Of a DNA stretch of 64,000 bases, positions 1-9,609 are shown piece by piece. The position numbers and the translations under genes are program-made. Location: positions 6,842 through 70,841 of the forward strand of contig CAKSST010000008.1 of assembly GCA_934489895.1 (NCBI GenBank), written 5' to 3'. This DNA is from an uncultured Eubacteriales bacterium. GTDB taxonomy: Bacteria; Bacillota; Clostridia; Oscillospirales; Acutalibacteraceae. Below the pieces are notes generated by a model. The model did not search any database. It was not told the DNA's origin and saw nothing but the letters and a program-made list of their open reading frames with translations. Within the stretch, counting starts at the first letter, position 1; the number at the start of each line of letters is the position of its first letter.

Positions 1-1
1 G

Positions 2-112
2 CAAACTCTCGGCATGAGGAAAATGGATAACAGCCAGGTGGTATATATAAGACTTAACGATACTAATAAGGCAGTAAATTCCAAGGGCGAATTGACTGCC
101 CAAAATAATTAA
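2..112 (+). CDS. C-terminal end of an FtsL-like division protein (partial)
   Basis: The window opens inside a reading frame that ends with TAA at 110-112. The last 36 codons read QTLGMRKMDNSQVVYIRLND and then a polar tail. The pattern 'LGM-x-K-x-(4)-QV-x-YI' is the usual end of the extracytoplasmic coiled-coil domain of FtsL/DivIC-type septum proteins, and an ftsL-like gene normally sits directly before the transpeptidase gene in this cluster. FtsL is a small bitopic protein that links DivIB and DivIC to the septal synthase. The N-terminus, membrane segment and coiled coil lie outside the window, so the call rests on about 20 residues plus position. Confidence 0.6.
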   Translation, partial: QTLGMRKMDNSQVVYIRLNDTNKAVNSKGELTAQNN

Positions 113-169
113 GCAATGGAATTAATAAAAGACTGTAAACATACAATATACGGTTAGATAATATAGTGG

Positions 170-200
170 CGGGAGCAAAATGAATATTTTTTTGCTCTCG
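170..200 (+). terminator. Hairpin between ftsL-like gene and PBP gene
   Basis: An 11-bp stem (170-180 with 190-200, one G-U pair, core GAGCAAAA/TTTTGCTC) closes a 9-nt loop and is followed by TTTTCGG, a weak U-tract. It could be a weak terminator or attenuator trimming expression between the ftsL-like gene and the transpeptidase. Confidence 0.4.
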
Positions 201-239
201 TTTTCGGCTAATATAAATTGGAAATGAGGTGTACAGAAA

Positions 240-2495
240 ATGAAGGAAAAAGCAGGCCGCGTAATGCGTAAAAAAACGCTTATAGTTTTAATGCTTCTTG
301 TTTTTTTAATAGCTTTGATTCCGTCTGTCCGCCTTGTGAAAATAATGCTTGTTGATGGACAAAAGTACCAGAAATTAGCGTCAGAACAACAGCTGTATGA
401 CGTTACCCTCAGTGCGCCTCGCGGTGAAATTTATGACTGTAATAATAATATTCTGGCAACCAGCTCTCCGGCCTGGACGGTCTATATTACACCAAACTCA
501 TTAAAGCAGATTAAAACCGTTGAAGAGATTTCAACAGTAAAAAATTTAATTGCAGACAATCTTTCGCAAATTCTCGGTATTGAACGTGAAACAATTTATG
601 GATATACCGAAAAAACCGACAGCTATTATCTTGTTATTAAAAAGCGTGCTAACGAAAGTGAAGCTAATGCGGTTCGCGAGTTTATTTCTTCTTATAAAAA
701 ATATGATATTTCAAGTGTAATCGGTCTCGATGAAACAACAAAGCGTTACTATCCCAACGACAGTTTAGCTTCAGTTGTTTTGGGCTTCGTAGGAACTGAT
801 AATCAGGGACTTTCAGGCCTTGAAAGCAAATATAATACTGAGCTTACAGGCATCCCGGGCAGGGTTGTTGCCGCAAAAAACGCAATCGGTCTAAATATGC
901 CGCTTTCTTATGAAAATACAATAAGCGCGCAGGAGGGCAACTCTCTTGTACTGACAATTGACTCGTATATTCAGTATGTTGCTGAAAAGTACCTTGAAGA
1001 AGCAGTAATCGCCAATAAGGTATCTGAACGTGGCGCGGTAGTTATTATGGACGTAAATACCGGTGCAATACGAGCGCTTGCAGTTAAAGGTGACTTTGAC
1101 CCCAATAATCCGTTTACACTTTCAGTAAGCGATCAGGAAACGGTTGATGCTCTTGAAGGCGAAGAACGCTCAAATAAGCTTGCGGAATTACGCAACAAGC
1201 AATGGCGCAATAAGGTTATTTCCGATACTTATGAGCCCGGCTCTGTTTTCAAGGTTATAACACTTTCTGCCGCTTTGGAAGAGGGAATATGTAATTTAAA
1301 CAGCTCATATACCTGCACAGGCTCTATAAATGTTGCAGGACAGCGTTACTCCTGCCATAAAAAAATAGGCCACGGTACACAATCTTTGCTGCAGGGTCTT
1401 TGTAATTCCTGCAACCCGGTATTTATAACTTTGGGCACACAGCTTGGTCCATCAACTTTTTCAAAGTATTTCAGTGCGTTCGGTTTGACAAAAACAACAG
1501 GTATTGACCTGCCGGGTGAAGCGATGCCCGTTTATCACTCTGAGGAAAAGATGGGCGCTACTGAACTGGCGTCAACCTCATTTGGTCAGACCTTTAAGAT
1601 TACACCTATACAGCTTATTACAGCGGTTTCTGCCGCTGTTAACGGCGGTAAATTGGTTCAGCCGTATGTTGTTAGCCGGATAATTAATGCTGAGGATGAA
1701 GTGTTAAAAACCACCCAGACAAATGTTAAACTTCAGGTTATTTCTAAACAGACATCAAAGCTTGTATGCTCAATGATGGAGAAGGTTGTATCTGAGGGCG
1801 GAGGTAAGAACGCTCATGTTGCCGGATACCAGATAAGCGGAAAAACAGGAACCTCTCAAAAAGTTGCAGAAATGCTTGCAAGCGGAACAAGTGGACTTTA
1901 TGTTGCATCTTTTTGCGGTGTTGCGCCTTCAAATGACCCCGAAATTGCTGTGCTTGTGCTTCTTGACGAGCCGCACGGAAGCGCATATTACGGCGGTACA
2001 ATTTCTGCTCCCGTAGCCGGACAGATTTTCTCTGACGTATTGCCGTATTTGGGCTATGAGCCGCAATATACCGAAAGTGAGCTTGCTTCTTTAGCAATTC
2101 CTGTGCCTAATGTTACGGAAAAAACAGTTACTGAAGCAAAAACAATAATAAATTCACAAAATCTCACCTATAAGGTTATAGGTGACGGTGATAAGGTTAT
2201 AAGACAATTACCTGAATCTTCAAAATCGATAGAATCGGGCGGACTTGTTGTTTTATATACTGCCGAGGATGCAACGGCAACCTCGGCTACTGTGCCGAAT
2301 TTTGCGAATATGACAGTTTCTCAGGTTAACTCTGCGGCATCTGCTGCGGGTGTTAATATTGAGTTTTCGGGCAATATAAAGGGATCGGGAACAAAGGCGT
2401 ACAAACAAAGCGCTGCTGCAGGAACTACAGTTGATTTAGGTACTGTTATTACGGTTTACTTCCGTGATGATGATACGGGAGATTTTGCCCGTTAA
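240..2495 (+). CDS. PASTA-domain class B penicillin-binding protein (SpoVD/FtsI-like)
   Basis: Membrane-anchored D,D-transpeptidase that cross-links septal or spore-cortex peptidoglycan. A basic N-terminus and one membrane segment (about residues 11-32) precede the PBP dimerisation domain, then the transpeptidase domain with all three signatures: SVFK at 335-338 (catalytic Ser335), SCN at 390-392 and KTGT at 535-538. Two PASTA repeats follow (about 619-672 and 684-741), which bind muropeptide or beta-lactam-like ligands. At 751 residues it is the usual length for SpoVD/PBP2B. The ATG has GAGGTG eight bases upstream. It lies between the ftsL-like gene and murE, the normal place for both the vegetative FtsI/PBP2B and the sporulation paralogue SpoVD. 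PASTA domains occur in both, so the sequence does not decide between division and sporulation roles. Confidence 0.9.
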   Translation: MKEKAGRVMRKKTLIVLMLLVFLIALIPSVRLVKIMLVDGQKYQKLASEQQLYDVTLSAPRGEIYDCNNNILATSSPAWTVYITPNSLKQIKTVEEISTVKNLIADNLSQILGIERETIYGYTEKTDSYYLVIKKRANESEANAVREFISSYKKYDISSVIGLDETTKRYYPNDSLASVVLGFVGTDNQGLSGLESKYNTELTGIPGRVVAAKNAIGLNMPLSYENTISAQEGNSLVLTIDSYIQYVAEKYLEEAVIANKVSERGAVVIMDVNTGAIRALAVKGDFDPNNPFTLSVSDQETVDALEGEERSNKLAELRNKQWRNKVISDTYEPGSVFKVITLSAALEEGICNLNSSYTCTGSINVAGQRYSCHKKIGHGTQSLLQGLCNSCNPVFITLGTQLGPSTFSKYFSAFGLTKTTGIDLPGEAMPVYHSEEKMGATELASTSFGQTFKITPIQLITAVSAAVNGGKLVQPYVVSRIINAEDEVLKTTQTNVKLQVISKQTSKLVCSMMEKVVSEGGGKNAHVAGYQISGKTGTSQKVAEMLASGTSGLYVASFCGVAPSNDPEIAVLVLLDEPHGSAYYGGTISAPVAGQIFSDVLPYLGYEPQYTESELASLAIPVPNVTEKTVTEAKTIINSQNLTYKVIGDGDKVIRQLPESSKSIESGGLVVLYTAEDATATSATVPNFANMTVSQVNSAASAAGVNIEFSGNIKGSGTKAYKQSAAAGTTVDLGTVITVYFRDDDTGDFAR

Positions 2496-2528
2496 ACTTC
2501 TAATTTATCTTTTAATGCGGAGGACGTT

Positions 2529-3956
2529 ATGTTACTTAAAAACTTAATCTCAACCGAAGGTGTTTTGGGTGATATAAATATAACCGGTATAACCTGCGAT
2601 TCACGCGAGGTTAAGCCCGGATATGCTTTTGTATGTATTAACGGCTGGACCCGAGACGGCCACGATTACGCGCAAATGGCTTTGGATAGCGGTGCGGCTG
2701 TTATTGTTGTTGAACGTGATTTAGGCATTGAGAATCAGCTTGTTGTTGATGATACTCACACGGCTTATGCTGTTATGAGTGCAAACTGGTTTGACAATCC
2801 TGGAAAAAAAGTAAAGCTTATCGGTGTTACCGGTACAAACGGTAAAACATCGGTTACTTATTTGATAAAAACCGCTTTAGAAAAGTGCGGAGAAAAAGTT
2901 GGACTTGTAGGAACAATCCAGAATATGATAGGCGAACAGAAGCTTGCTTCACGTAATACCACGCCCGATGCTTATGAACTAAATTCTTTACTGTCTTTGA
3001 TGGTAAAGGCGGGCTGTACCTGTGCGGTTATGGAAGCGTCGTCCCATGCTTTGCACCAAAAACGTATTTTCGGTATGGAGTTTGAGGTGGCTGTATTTAC
3101 AAATCTTACGCAGGACCATCTTGATTACCACAAAACTATGGAAAATTATCTTGAGGCAAAGCGTTGCCTGTTTAAAATGTGTAAAACTGCTGTAATTAAC
3201 GCAGATGATGAATATGCCGGAAAAATTATGCGCGATTTGTCCTGCAAAATTGTTACTGTTTCAGCTCAAAACGATAATTCGGTTTATTCAGCAAAAAGTA
3301 TAAATTACCGTAGTGACGGTGTGGATTATCAGCTTGTGGGTTACGGTACAATTAATCCGATAAAATTGAAAACGGGCGGAAAATTTTCTGTATACAATTC
3401 TATGTGCGCTGTGGTTACCTGCCTTGAAATGGGCTATCCTGTACAGCAGGTTGCTGCTGCAATTGCTCAGTTAAACGGTGTAAAGGGTAGGGCAGAGGTT
3501 GTGCCGTGTGATAAAGGCTTTACTGTAATAATTGATTATGCGCACACACCTGACGGTCTTGAAAATATACTTAATACCTTTAAAAACTGCAAAAAAAACC
3601 GTTTGATTGCCGTGTTTGGATGCGGCGGTGACCGTGATAGAGACAAACGTCCCAAAATGGGCAGAATAGCGGCTTTGCTTGCTGATTTTGTGGTGGTTAC
3701 AAGCGATAATCCGCGTACAGAAAATCCATCTTTAATCATCGAGGATATTCTTAAAGGAATGAAAAACATATCAACACCCTATGTTGTTGTAGAAGACAGA
3801 ATCCAGGCTATAAAATATGCTATTGCCAATGCAAAAGATAATGATATAATTGTATTGGCAGGCAAAGGCCATGAAACTTATCAGATTCTGGCTGATAAAA
3901 CAATCCATCTTGATGAGAGAGAGATTGTTGCCGAGGCTTTGGCTGAACTTAAATAA
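2529..3956 (+). CDS. murE: UDP-MurNAc-tripeptide synthetase (meso-DAP adding)
   Basis: Cytoplasmic ATP-dependent ligase that adds the third amino acid to UDP-MurNAc-L-Ala-D-Glu. Three Mur ligase domains are visible in order: N-terminal UDP-binding (to about 95), central ATPase with GVTGTNGKT at 99-107, and C-terminal domain. DNPR at 393-396 is the signature of meso-diaminopimelate-specific MurE, as opposed to the lysine-adding type, so the wall is predicted to be mDAP-type (A1gamma), as in most spore formers. The length (475 aa) is normal. GGAGG lies five bases before the ATG and the gene follows the PBP gene by 33 bp, consistent with one transcript. The usual downstream partner murF is not here; mraY follows after 14 bp. 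Confidence 0.95.
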   Translation: MLLKNLISTEGVLGDINITGITCDSREVKPGYAFVCINGWTRDGHDYAQMALDSGAAVIVVERDLGIENQLVVDDTHTAYAVMSANWFDNPGKKVKLIGVTGTNGKTSVTYLIKTALEKCGEKVGLVGTIQNMIGEQKLASRNTTPDAYELNSLLSLMVKAGCTCAVMEASSHALHQKRIFGMEFEVAVFTNLTQDHLDYHKTMENYLEAKRCLFKMCKTAVINADDEYAGKIMRDLSCKIVTVSAQNDNSVYSAKSINYRSDGVDYQLVGYGTINPIKLKTGGKFSVYNSMCAVVTCLEMGYPVQQVAAAIAQLNGVKGRAEVVPCDKGFTVIIDYAHTPDGLENILNTFKNCKKNRLIAVFGCGGDRDRDKRPKMGRIAALLADFVVVTSDNPRTENPSLIIEDILKGMKNISTPYVVVEDRIQAIKYAIANAKDNDIIVLAGKGHETYQILADKTIHLDEREIVAEALAELK

Positions 3957-3970
3957 ATAGGGGTTATAGT

Positions 3971-4993
3971 ATGAAAGAAATTTCAAGTATTATTGCTGCG
4001 GTGGCGGCGTTTGCCGTAACAGCATTATCAGGTGTATATATTATTCCTTTTTTAAAAAAATTGAAATTCGGGCAGACTATTTTAGAAGAGGGGCCTTCCT
4101 GGCACGAAAAAAAGCAGGGCACACCTACAATGGGCGGTCTGATGATAATTGCAGGCGTATTTATAAGTGTGGTTATTGCTTTGTCAATCAGCGCTTTCGG
4201 CAATTCTGACACAGTGACAGAAATAAAAAATCCCGTGTTACTGTCCCGCTTTATTGCCGGAATCATTATGGCGCTTTGCATGGGACTTATCGGCTTTTTG
4301 GATGACTATATAAAGGTTGTTAAAAAACGCAACTTAGGACTTACTGCAAAGCAAAAATCCTTCTTTCAGCTTCTGATAGCAGCAGGGTATTTATTAAGCC
4401 TTTATCTTGGCGGTATGACTTCCACCTGGCTGCCGATTTTGGGCAATATAAGTGTGGTTTCAGGTGCGGGTATACTGTTTTGGCCTGTATCTTTGGTTTT
4501 TGTTTATTTCTTTACAAATGCTGTTAACCTTACAGACGGAATTGATGGACTTTGCGGCTCTGTAACGTTGGTCGTGGGCTGTGCTTTTATGCTTGCATCA
4601 GACTTTGCGGGCTTTGCGTTGAACAGTTTACTTTCTGCCGCGCTTGCGGGCGCCTGCGTAGGATTTATTTTATGGAATGCACATCCTGCAAAGGTGTTTA
4701 TGGGCGATACCGGTTCTCTGTTCCTCGGTGGTATGGTAATTGCTGTTTCCTACGGTATAGGAAGACCGGTTTTGCTTATACTTGCCGGCATTATATACTT
4801 GGTCGAAGCGCTTTCTGTTGTGCTGCAGGTCGCCTGGTTTAAAAAAACAGGAAAGCGTATATTTAAAATGAGCCCCATTCACCATCATTTTGAAATGTGT
4901 AAATGGAGCGAAGAAAAAATAGTATTTGTTTTCTCTTTTGTAACATTAATCGGTTGCGCAATTGCAATTTTACCTATAATTATTTTTTCATAA
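3971..4993 (+). CDS. mraY: Phospho-MurNAc-pentapeptide transferase
   Basis: Polytopic membrane enzyme that transfers phospho-MurNAc-pentapeptide from UDP to undecaprenyl phosphate, making lipid I. About ten hydrophobic segments are seen. Family motifs are intact: the acidic pair D111-D112 with the basic stretch after it, NLTDGIDGL from N186, MGDTGSLFLGG from 244, and SPIHHHFE at 301-308. These contain the conserved Asp and His residues of the active site facing the cytoplasm. The length (340 aa) is slightly above the usual 320-330. It sits 14 bp after murE and is followed by ftsW, matching the canonical order apart from the missing murF and murD. Confidence 0.96.
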   Translation: MKEISSIIAAVAAFAVTALSGVYIIPFLKKLKFGQTILEEGPSWHEKKQGTPTMGGLMIIAGVFISVVIALSISAFGNSDTVTEIKNPVLLSRFIAGIIMALCMGLIGFLDDYIKVVKKRNLGLTAKQKSFFQLLIAAGYLLSLYLGGMTSTWLPILGNISVVSGAGILFWPVSLVFVYFFTNAVNLTDGIDGLCGSVTLVVGCAFMLASDFAGFALNSLLSAALAGACVGFILWNAHPAKVFMGDTGSLFLGGMVIAVSYGIGRPVLLILAGIIYLVEALSVVLQVAWFKKTGKRIFKMSPIHHHFEMCKWSEEKIVFVFSFVTLIGCAIAILPIIIFS

Positions 4994-5014
4994 AAAATTA
5001 TGGAGGGCTGTGTC

Positions 5015-6157
5015 TTGAAAAAAACTATAACAAAAGCAAACGGTTTTATTCAACAGGGCAAAATCGATATATGTTTTTTAAGTTTAGTACTTATTTTGCT
5101 TACCGTTGGTTTGATTATGCTTTTTTCCGCAAGCTATGCATACGCCCTTACTTATTTTAATAACAGTTTTCATTTTATAATAAGGCAGGCATGCTTTGCC
5201 GTTATCGGTATTATCGTAATGTTCGCATTATCTAAGGTGAATTATCATTGGTATATGAAATTTTCTTGGCTGATATACGGTATTTCAGTTATTTTGCTTG
5301 CTCTTTTACTTATTCTGCCACCCATGATTTCGGGGGTTGATTATAAGCGGTGGATGGTTATAGGTCCTATAAGCTTTCAGCCGTCAGAAATTGCAAAGTT
5401 TTCCATAGTATTGCTTTTTTCTGTGCTTATTTCAAAAAACCAGACACGCATGAAAGAGTTTAAGTTTGGCATAGTTACGCTTGGAGTATTGCTTGCTTCA
5501 GTATGCGGTCTTGTGTTGTTTGAAACCCATCTTTCAGCGACGGTGCTTATATTTTCAATAGGTGTTGTTCTGATGCTTGTAGGCGGCGCAAAGGTGTCTC
5601 AAATGCTGATGGTTGGACTTTGTGCTGTGTGCGCAGGCGCAGGCGCAATATTGACGGGAATTGTTGATTACGGCTCTGACCGCATTACCTATTGGCTGAA
5701 CCCTTGGGCAGATGCAACAGGACTTGGTTATCAGACAATACAGTCATTGCTTGCAATCGGCTCGGGCGGTTTAATGGGCAGGGGAATAGGCCAGTCAAGA
5801 CAAAAATATCTTTGGGTTCCCGAACCGCATAATGACTTTATTTTTTCAGTCACATGTGAAGAACTTGGATATATCGGTGCATTAGTAATAATTTTGCTTT
5901 TCTGTGCGCTTGTCTGGCGTGGATTTGTAATTTCAATGCGCGCCCCCGATAAATACGGTTCGCTTATGGCGCTGGGCCTTACCTTCCAGGTGGGCATTCA
6001 GGCAGCTTTGAATGTTTTGGTTGTTACAAACACAATACCTAATACAGGCATAAGCCTTCCTTTTTTCAGCTACGGCGGCACAGCTTTACTTTTGTTGCTG
6101 GCGCAGATGGGAATAGTTCTTTCAATTTCAAGAGGAGCATCCTTGGCAAAAGCATAG
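5015..6157 (+). CDS. ftsW: SEDS-family glycosyltransferase FtsW/SpoVE
   Basis: Integral membrane peptidoglycan polymerase of the SEDS family that works with a class B PBP at the septum (FtsW) or during spore wall synthesis (SpoVE). About ten membrane segments are visible, and the C-terminal signature NTGISLPFFSYGGTALL is intact, as is the W-x-P-EPHNDFIF loop (VPEPHNDFIFSV). I place the start at TTG 5015 rather than at the in-frame ATG 5000: the Shine-Dalgarno GGAGG (5002-5006) lies inside the first codons of the longer version and is eight bases before the TTG. That gives 380 residues beginning MKKTITKA. The gene lies between mraY and murG. Which PBP it partners is not decidable, although the PASTA PBP upstream is the obvious candidate. 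Confidence 0.9.
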   Translation: MKKTITKANGFIQQGKIDICFLSLVLILLTVGLIMLFSASYAYALTYFNNSFHFIIRQACFAVIGIIVMFALSKVNYHWYMKFSWLIYGISVILLALLLILPPMISGVDYKRWMVIGPISFQPSEIAKFSIVLLFSVLISKNQTRMKEFKFGIVTLGVLLASVCGLVLFETHLSATVLIFSIGVVLMLVGGAKVSQMLMVGLCAVCAGAGAILTGIVDYGSDRITYWLNPWADATGLGYQTIQSLLAIGSGGLMGRGIGQSRQKYLWVPEPHNDFIFSVTCEELGYIGALVIILLFCALVWRGFVISMRAPDKYGSLMALGLTFQVGIQAALNVLVVTNTIPNTGISLPFFSYGGTALLLLLAQMGIVLSISRGASLAKA

Positions 6158-6168
6158 GTGGTTATATT

Positions 6169-7293
6169 ATGAAATTTCTTTTTGCGGGCGGCGGCACGGC
6201 AGGACATATTAATCCTGCACTTGCTGTTGCAAATTATATAAAAACTCGGCAACCCGATGCTCAAATTTATTACATCGGTACTGCGCAAAAACTTGAAGCC
6301 CGTTTGGTTCCTGCCGCGGGTTATGAGTTTTTTACAATTAATGTTTCCGGATTTAAGCGTAGTTTGTCACCGTCTGCTTGTGTTAATAATATAAAAACAG
6401 TTTACAGAGCAGTAAAATCAACCTATGATGTTAAGCATATATTAAAGCGGATTGAGCCCGATGTGGTGATTGGCACGGGTGGATATGTAAGCGGTCCTGT
6501 TTTACGCTGTGCTGCAAAAATGGGCTTTAAGACCGCAATACACGAACAAAATGCTTTTCCCGGTGTAACAAACAAACTGCTGTTTAATATGGTTGATTTG
6601 GTTATGCTTGCAATGCCTAAGGCAATGGATTATATAAAGGACTGCAAAAATGTTGTTGTTACCGGAAACCCCATAAGAGCAGATTTTAATAATCTTGATA
6701 AATCAAAATCTCGCGATAAGCTTTCAGTACCGCAGGATGTAAAGATGGTATTATCTTTTGGAGGCAGTTTGGGAGCACGGCCTGTAAATGAGGCGGTTGC
6801 ACAGCTTTTGTGCGACCGTATAGATGACAAAAAAATGTATTTTTGCCACGCTACCGGTAAATCGGGATATGAGGGCTTTTGCCAACTGCTTGACAACAAT
6901 GGTGTTGATATTAACAGTAAAAATCTCAGAGTTTTTGAGTATATTAACGATATTTATGATTATATGGCTGCTGCGGACTTAATTATCTGCAGAGCAGGAG
7001 CAATTACACTTTGTGAGCTGCAGTCGTTAGGCAGAGCATCGGTTTTAATACCCTCACCCTATGTTGCTGAAAACCATCAGTTTCATAATGCAATGACGCT
7101 TAAAAATCTCAATGCTGCAGAAGTTATTGAAGAAAAAGACCTTAAAGACGGCGTTTTAACCGCAACGGTTGACAAACTTGTTAAAACACAGAGCATTACA
7201 GACGATATGGGTAAAGCCGCTGCGGCAAGTGCTATATCCGGCGCAACCGAAAAAATTTATGATTGTATCATGAGTTTAATTAACAGAAATTAA
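6169..7293 (+). CDS. murG: UDP-GlcNAc:lipid I GlcNAc transferase
   Basis: Peripheral membrane GT-B glycosyltransferase that adds GlcNAc to lipid I to form lipid II on the cytoplasmic face. The N-terminal glycine-rich loop GGGTAGH (residues 7-13) binds the lipid-linked acceptor, and the C-terminal half contains the second loop GGSLGARP and the nucleotide-sugar binding stretch CRAGAITLCEL...P, with the conserved Glu. The length (374 aa) is slightly long for MurG. The start is ATG 6169 with AGGTGG ahead, 11 bp after ftsW, so the two genes are almost certainly co-transcribed. Confidence 0.95.
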   Translation: MKFLFAGGGTAGHINPALAVANYIKTRQPDAQIYYIGTAQKLEARLVPAAGYEFFTINVSGFKRSLSPSACVNNIKTVYRAVKSTYDVKHILKRIEPDVVIGTGGYVSGPVLRCAAKMGFKTAIHEQNAFPGVTNKLLFNMVDLVMLAMPKAMDYIKDCKNVVVTGNPIRADFNNLDKSKSRDKLSVPQDVKMVLSFGGSLGARPVNEAVAQLLCDRIDDKKMYFCHATGKSGYEGFCQLLDNNGVDINSKNLRVFEYINDIYDYMAAADLIICRAGAITLCELQSLGRASVLIPSPYVAENHQFHNAMTLKNLNAAEVIEEKDLKDGVLTATVDKLVKTQSITDDMGKAAAASAISGATEKIYDCIMSLINRN

Positions 7294-7375
7294 CAAACTA
7301 ACCGCCCACGGCATAGGATAACTGTAAAAAGACATTATTCTTTTTAAAAGTTTTTCTTATAATGGGGTGCGGTAA

Positions 7376-8629
7376 ATGTCAAAAATAATAATAAAGGGCG
7401 GCAACCGTCTTTGCGGACGGGTGGCGGTTCACGGCGCAAAAAACAGCGTTTTGCCAATCATGGCGGCAACCGTTATTTGCAAAGGCGTTAATATTATACA
7501 CAATTGCCCCAAAATTTCGGATGTTGAGACATCCGTAAAAATTCTTTCGCATCTGGGATGCATCTGTACAAGACAGGGGAGTACTGTAACAGTTGATTCT
7601 ACCGGTATAGATAAAACAGATATTCCTGAATCTTTAATGAGAGAAATGCGTTCATCAATTGTGTTTTTTGGTTCAGTTGCTATGCGATGCGGATGCTGTA
7701 AGCTGAGCAGTCCCGGAGGTTGTGAGCTTGGTCCGCGGCCTATTGATTTACATATTTCCTCATTGCGTGAGCTTGGGCTTGAAATTACTGAGGATGGCGG
7801 ATACCTCAGCGCTAAATGTATAGGTGAGGTTATAGGTAAACGCATAACCTTATCATTTCCAAGTGTTGGGGCTACTGAAAACATAATATTAACGGCTGCT
7901 ACGGCAAAAGGCTGTACAATAATTTGTAATGCGGCAAGAGAGCCTGAAATATGTGATTTACAGAACTTTCTTAATAGTGCAGGTGCGGATATACGCGGTG
8001 CAGGAAGTGATACCATTGTAATTTCGGGCGTTAAGTCGTTACACGCAACCGAACATGTGATAATACCTGACCGCATAGAAACAGCAACCTTGCTTTCGGC
8101 AGTTGCAATAACGGGCGGAAGTGCGGAAATTGTCGATACAATGCCGTCACATATGTCAGCTGTAATAAGCATATTGCGCCAGGCCGGCTGTGAAATAAAT
8201 GTTGATAAATCCAATATAGGAATAAAATCTCCTGAAAAACTTTACAGGATACCGCTTGTACGTACAATGTGTTATCCGGGCTTTCCTACTGATTCGGGGC
8301 CGCCAATTATTGCTATGACAACACTTGCGGACGGCTGTTCGGTTTTTGCTGAAAACATTTTTGAAAACCGTTTTAGGTATGTTGATGAGCTTAAAAGATT
8401 GGGTGCCAACATAAATGTTCAGGGAAAAATTGCGATTATTGAGGGCGTTAAACGCCTATGCGGAGCAACTGTTGAAGCGACTGACCTTAGAGGCGGTGCG
8501 GCGCTTGCAGTGGCAGCACTTGCGGCAGAGGGTACTACGATTATCAATAAAATACATTTTATTGACCGCGGATATGAAAACATAGAAAACATTTTTGCTG
8601 CGCTTGGCGCAGATGCTGTAAGAGTATAA
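7376..8629 (+). CDS. murA: UDP-GlcNAc 1-carboxyvinyltransferase
   Basis: Cytosolic EPSP-synthase-fold enzyme that transfers enolpyruvate from PEP to UDP-GlcNAc, the first committed step of peptidoglycan synthesis. The substrate-binding pair K22-N23 is present near the N-terminus (HGAKNSVLP), and the catalytic loop PGGCELGPRPID carries the nucleophilic Cys (C116), so the product is predicted to be fosfomycin-sensitive at this residue. The length (417 aa) is typical. An 82-bp gap separates it from murG. Firmicutes often have two murA genes; nothing here says whether this is the only one. Its placement between murG and divIB is common in Clostridia. Confidence 0.95.
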   Translation: MSKIIIKGGNRLCGRVAVHGAKNSVLPIMAATVICKGVNIIHNCPKISDVETSVKILSHLGCICTRQGSTVTVDSTGIDKTDIPESLMREMRSSIVFFGSVAMRCGCCKLSSPGGCELGPRPIDLHISSLRELGLEITEDGGYLSAKCIGEVIGKRITLSFPSVGATENIILTAATAKGCTIICNAAREPEICDLQNFLNSAGADIRGAGSDTIVISGVKSLHATEHVIIPDRIETATLLSAVAITGGSAEIVDTMPSHMSAVISILRQAGCEINVDKSNIGIKSPEKLYRIPLVRTMCYPGFPTDSGPPIIAMTTLADGCSVFAENIFENRFRYVDELKRLGANINVQGKIAIIEGVKRLCGATVEATDLRGGAALAVAALAAEGTTIINKIHFIDRGYENIENIFAALGADAVRV

Positions 8630-8653
8630 TTTTTAAAGAAAAGGAAGTTAAGT

Positions 8654-9448
8654 ATGCCTAAAAAAAACAAAAAACATGCTAAAAATAGGCGAAAAAGCCG
8701 TGCAGGAAAAATAATGCTTTCTTTTTTGCTGACAGCATTGATTGTTTTTGGCGTATTGAGCGTAACTGTTCTTTTTCCGATATCAGATATAAAGGTCAAA
8801 GGCAAGAGCATATATTCTGCCCAACAGATACTTGATATCTCGGGTATAGATGTGGGAGATAATTTGTTTTTGCTTGACAGTAAAGCAAAAAGCAATATTG
8901 TGACCAAACTGCCGTATATAAGTTCCGTTAAGTTCAAACGTGAACTACCGGATAAATTAACTATTGTTGTTTTGCCGGCTGTGCCTGAGCGCTGTTATTA
9001 TAACGGTAATACATATGTTGTAACTGATAACAATAATAAGGTTTTGGAAAAGGTATCGTCGGTTTCGAATGATTTGCTAACAATAAAGGCAGACTTTGAT
9101 AATAATATAAAAATTGCTGATACCGTTTCGCTTACCAAGGAAGAGCAGAGTAATATATTGGCCAAGATTTTATCTGAGCCGGCGCTTAAGGATTTTAAAA
9201 TCAATTCGGTTGATGTTAAGGATAGCATTGATATTACAGTTATAATTGAAAATCGCTTTAATGTTCGACTTGGCGATTATACCGATATTGAAGGTAAACT
9301 TGCACACCTTGCTGCAATGATTGAAAAAATGGATGAAAGCGCTACCGGTGATATTAATTTAAAAAGCTGGTCGCAGGATAAACCGGAAGGATATTTTACT
9401 GCAAAAAGCCTTAATTTTGCTGAAGAAGAAAGTCCGACAGAAGAATAA
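8654..9448 (+). CDS. divIB: Cell division protein DivIB/FtsQ
   Basis: Bitopic division protein that forms the DivIB-DivIC-FtsL bridge to the septal synthase. It begins with a very basic tail (about 20 residues rich in Lys/Arg), then one membrane segment (about 24-45), then an extracytoplasmic POTRA domain (ISDIKVKGKSIYSAQQIL...) and the beta domain (about 100-200). Low sequence conservation is normal for this family; the POTRA pattern 'V-G-x-x-x-x-S-x-x-x-I' and the position before ftsZ make the call. SD AAGGAAG precedes the ATG. It follows murA by 24 bp. The Glu/Ser-rich tail after about 245 looks unstructured. Confidence 0.88.
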   Translation: MPKKNKKHAKNRRKSRAGKIMLSFLLTALIVFGVLSVTVLFPISDIKVKGKSIYSAQQILDISGIDVGDNLFLLDSKAKSNIVTKLPYISSVKFKRELPDKLTIVVLPAVPERCYYNGNTYVVTDNNNKVLEKVSSVSNDLLTIKADFDNNIKIADTVSLTKEEQSNILAKILSEPALKDFKINSVDVKDSIDITVIIENRFNVRLGDYTDIEGKLAHLAAMIEKMDESATGDINLKSWSQDKPEGYFTAKSLNFAEEESPTEE

Positions 9449-9492
9449 TTTTAAAATGTTGCAAAAAAATTACAAAATCGTAATAAAATATA

Positions 9493-9521
9493 TTGAAATA
9501 TAAAAAAATATGTGTTATTAT
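9493..9521 (+). promoter_or_regulatory. Sigma-A-type promoter of ftsZ
   Basis: TTGAAA (9493-9498), a 17-bp spacer and TATTAT (9516-9521) form a good vegetative promoter in the AT-rich 161-bp gap before ftsZ. It predicts a leader of roughly 80 nt and transcription of ftsZ independent of the upstream wall genes. Confidence 0.6.
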
Positions 9522-9609
9522 TTTAATATGTATAAATATGATAATATTCATTTAATTGTTTCACGTTAATTTGTTTATTAATATGGATATAATTTTGGAG
9601 GATGAAAAA

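Noticed and set aside
7358..7363. TATAAT just before murA
   Set aside because: No -35 at proper distance and the start would fall within a few bases of the ribosome site.
7429..8214. Minus-strand open frame of 261 codons inside murA
   Set aside because: It lies entirely within a well-supported murA, has no ribosome site and resembles no protein; a shadow of codon bias.
9556..9609. N-terminal extension of ftsZ from TTG 9556
   Set aside because: No SD before it, while GGAGG precedes ATG 9610, and the extension residues are not FtsZ-like.
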